A stretch of 5,903 nt of DNA from positions 1 through 5,903 of the forward strand of contig JALHHH010000099.1 in the NCBI GenBank assembly GCA_022837485.1. The letters are read 5' to 3'. The DNA comes from Bacteroidales bacterium (GTDB lineage: Bacteria; Bacteroidota; Bacteroidia; Bacteroidales; Lentimicrobiaceae). Under the pieces are notes generated by a model. It worked only from the letters and a program-made list of their open reading frames with translations. It searched no databases and had not been told where the DNA came from. Each line of letters opens with the position of its first letter. Positions within the stretch are counted from its first letter, which is position 1. This document shows, piece after piece, positions 5,435 to 5,903 of this stretch. The position numbers were made by a program, and so were the translations under genes.

Positions 5435-5903
5435 ATGAAAAGTAACCGTTTTGTCTTGTTATTTTTTCTCGCGGCGCTTTTTCTTGTTTCCTGTAATTCG
5501 ACACGTAAAGCTGTGCGAGAGAATGTTCCGGCATCGGGAGCCATAATGGTATCGCCGCCGGTTATTATTTATCAGACCCGCGCCGATTATCGGATGCATG
5601 TACCGGTAATTCTGTCGGAAGACCGGAAAACAGTCCTCTCCTATCCTGCTCCGGGCGATTTATATTATCAGGGAGAGCTGGCATATCCTCTGGAGCTTGA
5701 AAACGGATATTTGCTTGATCGCAGGGGCATTGGTCCGGGAGTGGCCTTTTTAAAATACACCTATTACGAATACAGCAGGCTGAATAAAACGCCTTTGCAA
5801 GCCGAGATAATGAACCTGATACTTGACAGTGATCCTTTGACAGTAATGTATAACTGTGGGCAAAGACATGAATTCAAGGATATGGTTAATGAGCTTAATG
5901 AAT
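5435..5903 (+). CDS. Predicted lipoprotein of unknown function, 3' end beyond the window
   Basis: The frame is open from the ATG at 5435 to the right edge (156 codons visible, no stop). Residues 1-19 form a type II signal peptide (MKSNRFVLLFFLAALFLVS) and LVSC (17-20) is the lipobox, so Cys20 is probably lipidated. The residues after Cys (NSTRKAVREN) carry no early acidic pair, so it may face the periplasm. The mature part has a Tyr-rich character with VIIYQTRADY (43-52), VPVILSEDRKTVLSYPAPGD (56-75), a GYLLDRRGIG segment (91-100), YTYYEYSRL (108-116) and NCGQRHEFKD (140-149), and no domain or catalytic motif I can name. It resembles the small conserved hypothetical lipoproteins of Bacteroidales as I remember them, which suggests only a short piece is missing; this is recollection, not a search. 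No exact TAnnTTTG box lies upstream: TACTTTAC (5409-5416) is a two-mismatch candidate. Confidence 0.82.
   Translation, partial: MKSNRFVLLFFLAALFLVSCNSTRKAVRENVPASGAIMVSPPVIIYQTRADYRMHVPVILSEDRKTVLSYPAPGDLYYQGELAYPLELENGYLLDRRGIGPGVAFLKYTYYEYSRLNKTPLQAEIMNLILDSDPLTVMYNCGQRHEFKDMVNELNE

Overview
The window looks like ordinary chromosome from a member of the Bacteroidota, most likely a Bacteroidales-type organism. Three things point there. The gene families (a NamZ/DUF1343 lipoprotein, a DUF1573 protein, a LolC/E-type FtsX permease and an 'SVSKRYS' aminotransferase) are typical of that phylum. Upstream regions carry Bacteroidota-style promoters (TTTG, about 19-21 bases, TAnnTTTG), and Shine-Dalgarno sequences are absent or weak. 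I see no insertion sequence, CRISPR array, tRNA, rRNA or phage-like gene.

Layout from left to right. Positions 1-443 hold no gene I can support; the last 60 or so bases are the promoter and leader of the next gene. At 444-752 (+) lies a small stand-alone CBM48/early-set domain protein, closed by a strong terminator at 774-801. At 806-2026 (-) is an FtsX/LolC-type transporter permease. It is divergent from a namZ-like exo-muramidase lipoprotein gene at 2112-3305 (+), and the two share an 85-base intergenic region in which their predicted promoters overlap. A bidirectional terminator (3304-3338) separates namZ from a convergent class I aminotransferase (3350-4549, -), which has the cleanest promoter in the window. 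Next, also on the minus strand, is a secreted DUF1573 protein (4782-5252) with its own promoter and terminator. At 5435 a predicted lipoprotein gene starts on the plus strand and runs off the right edge.

The genes appear to be single-gene transcription units rather than one operon: each complete gene has its own candidate promoter, and most have a terminator. Three concern the cell envelope (permease, muramidase, last lipoprotein), DUF1573 is exported, and the aminotransferase and CBM48 protein are cytoplasmic. I found no convincing evidence of a new multi-gene system. The points most worth checking are regulatory: the overlapping divergent promoters between the permease and namZ, and perfect inverted repeats placed at the predicted transcription starts of the CBM48 and DUF1573 genes.
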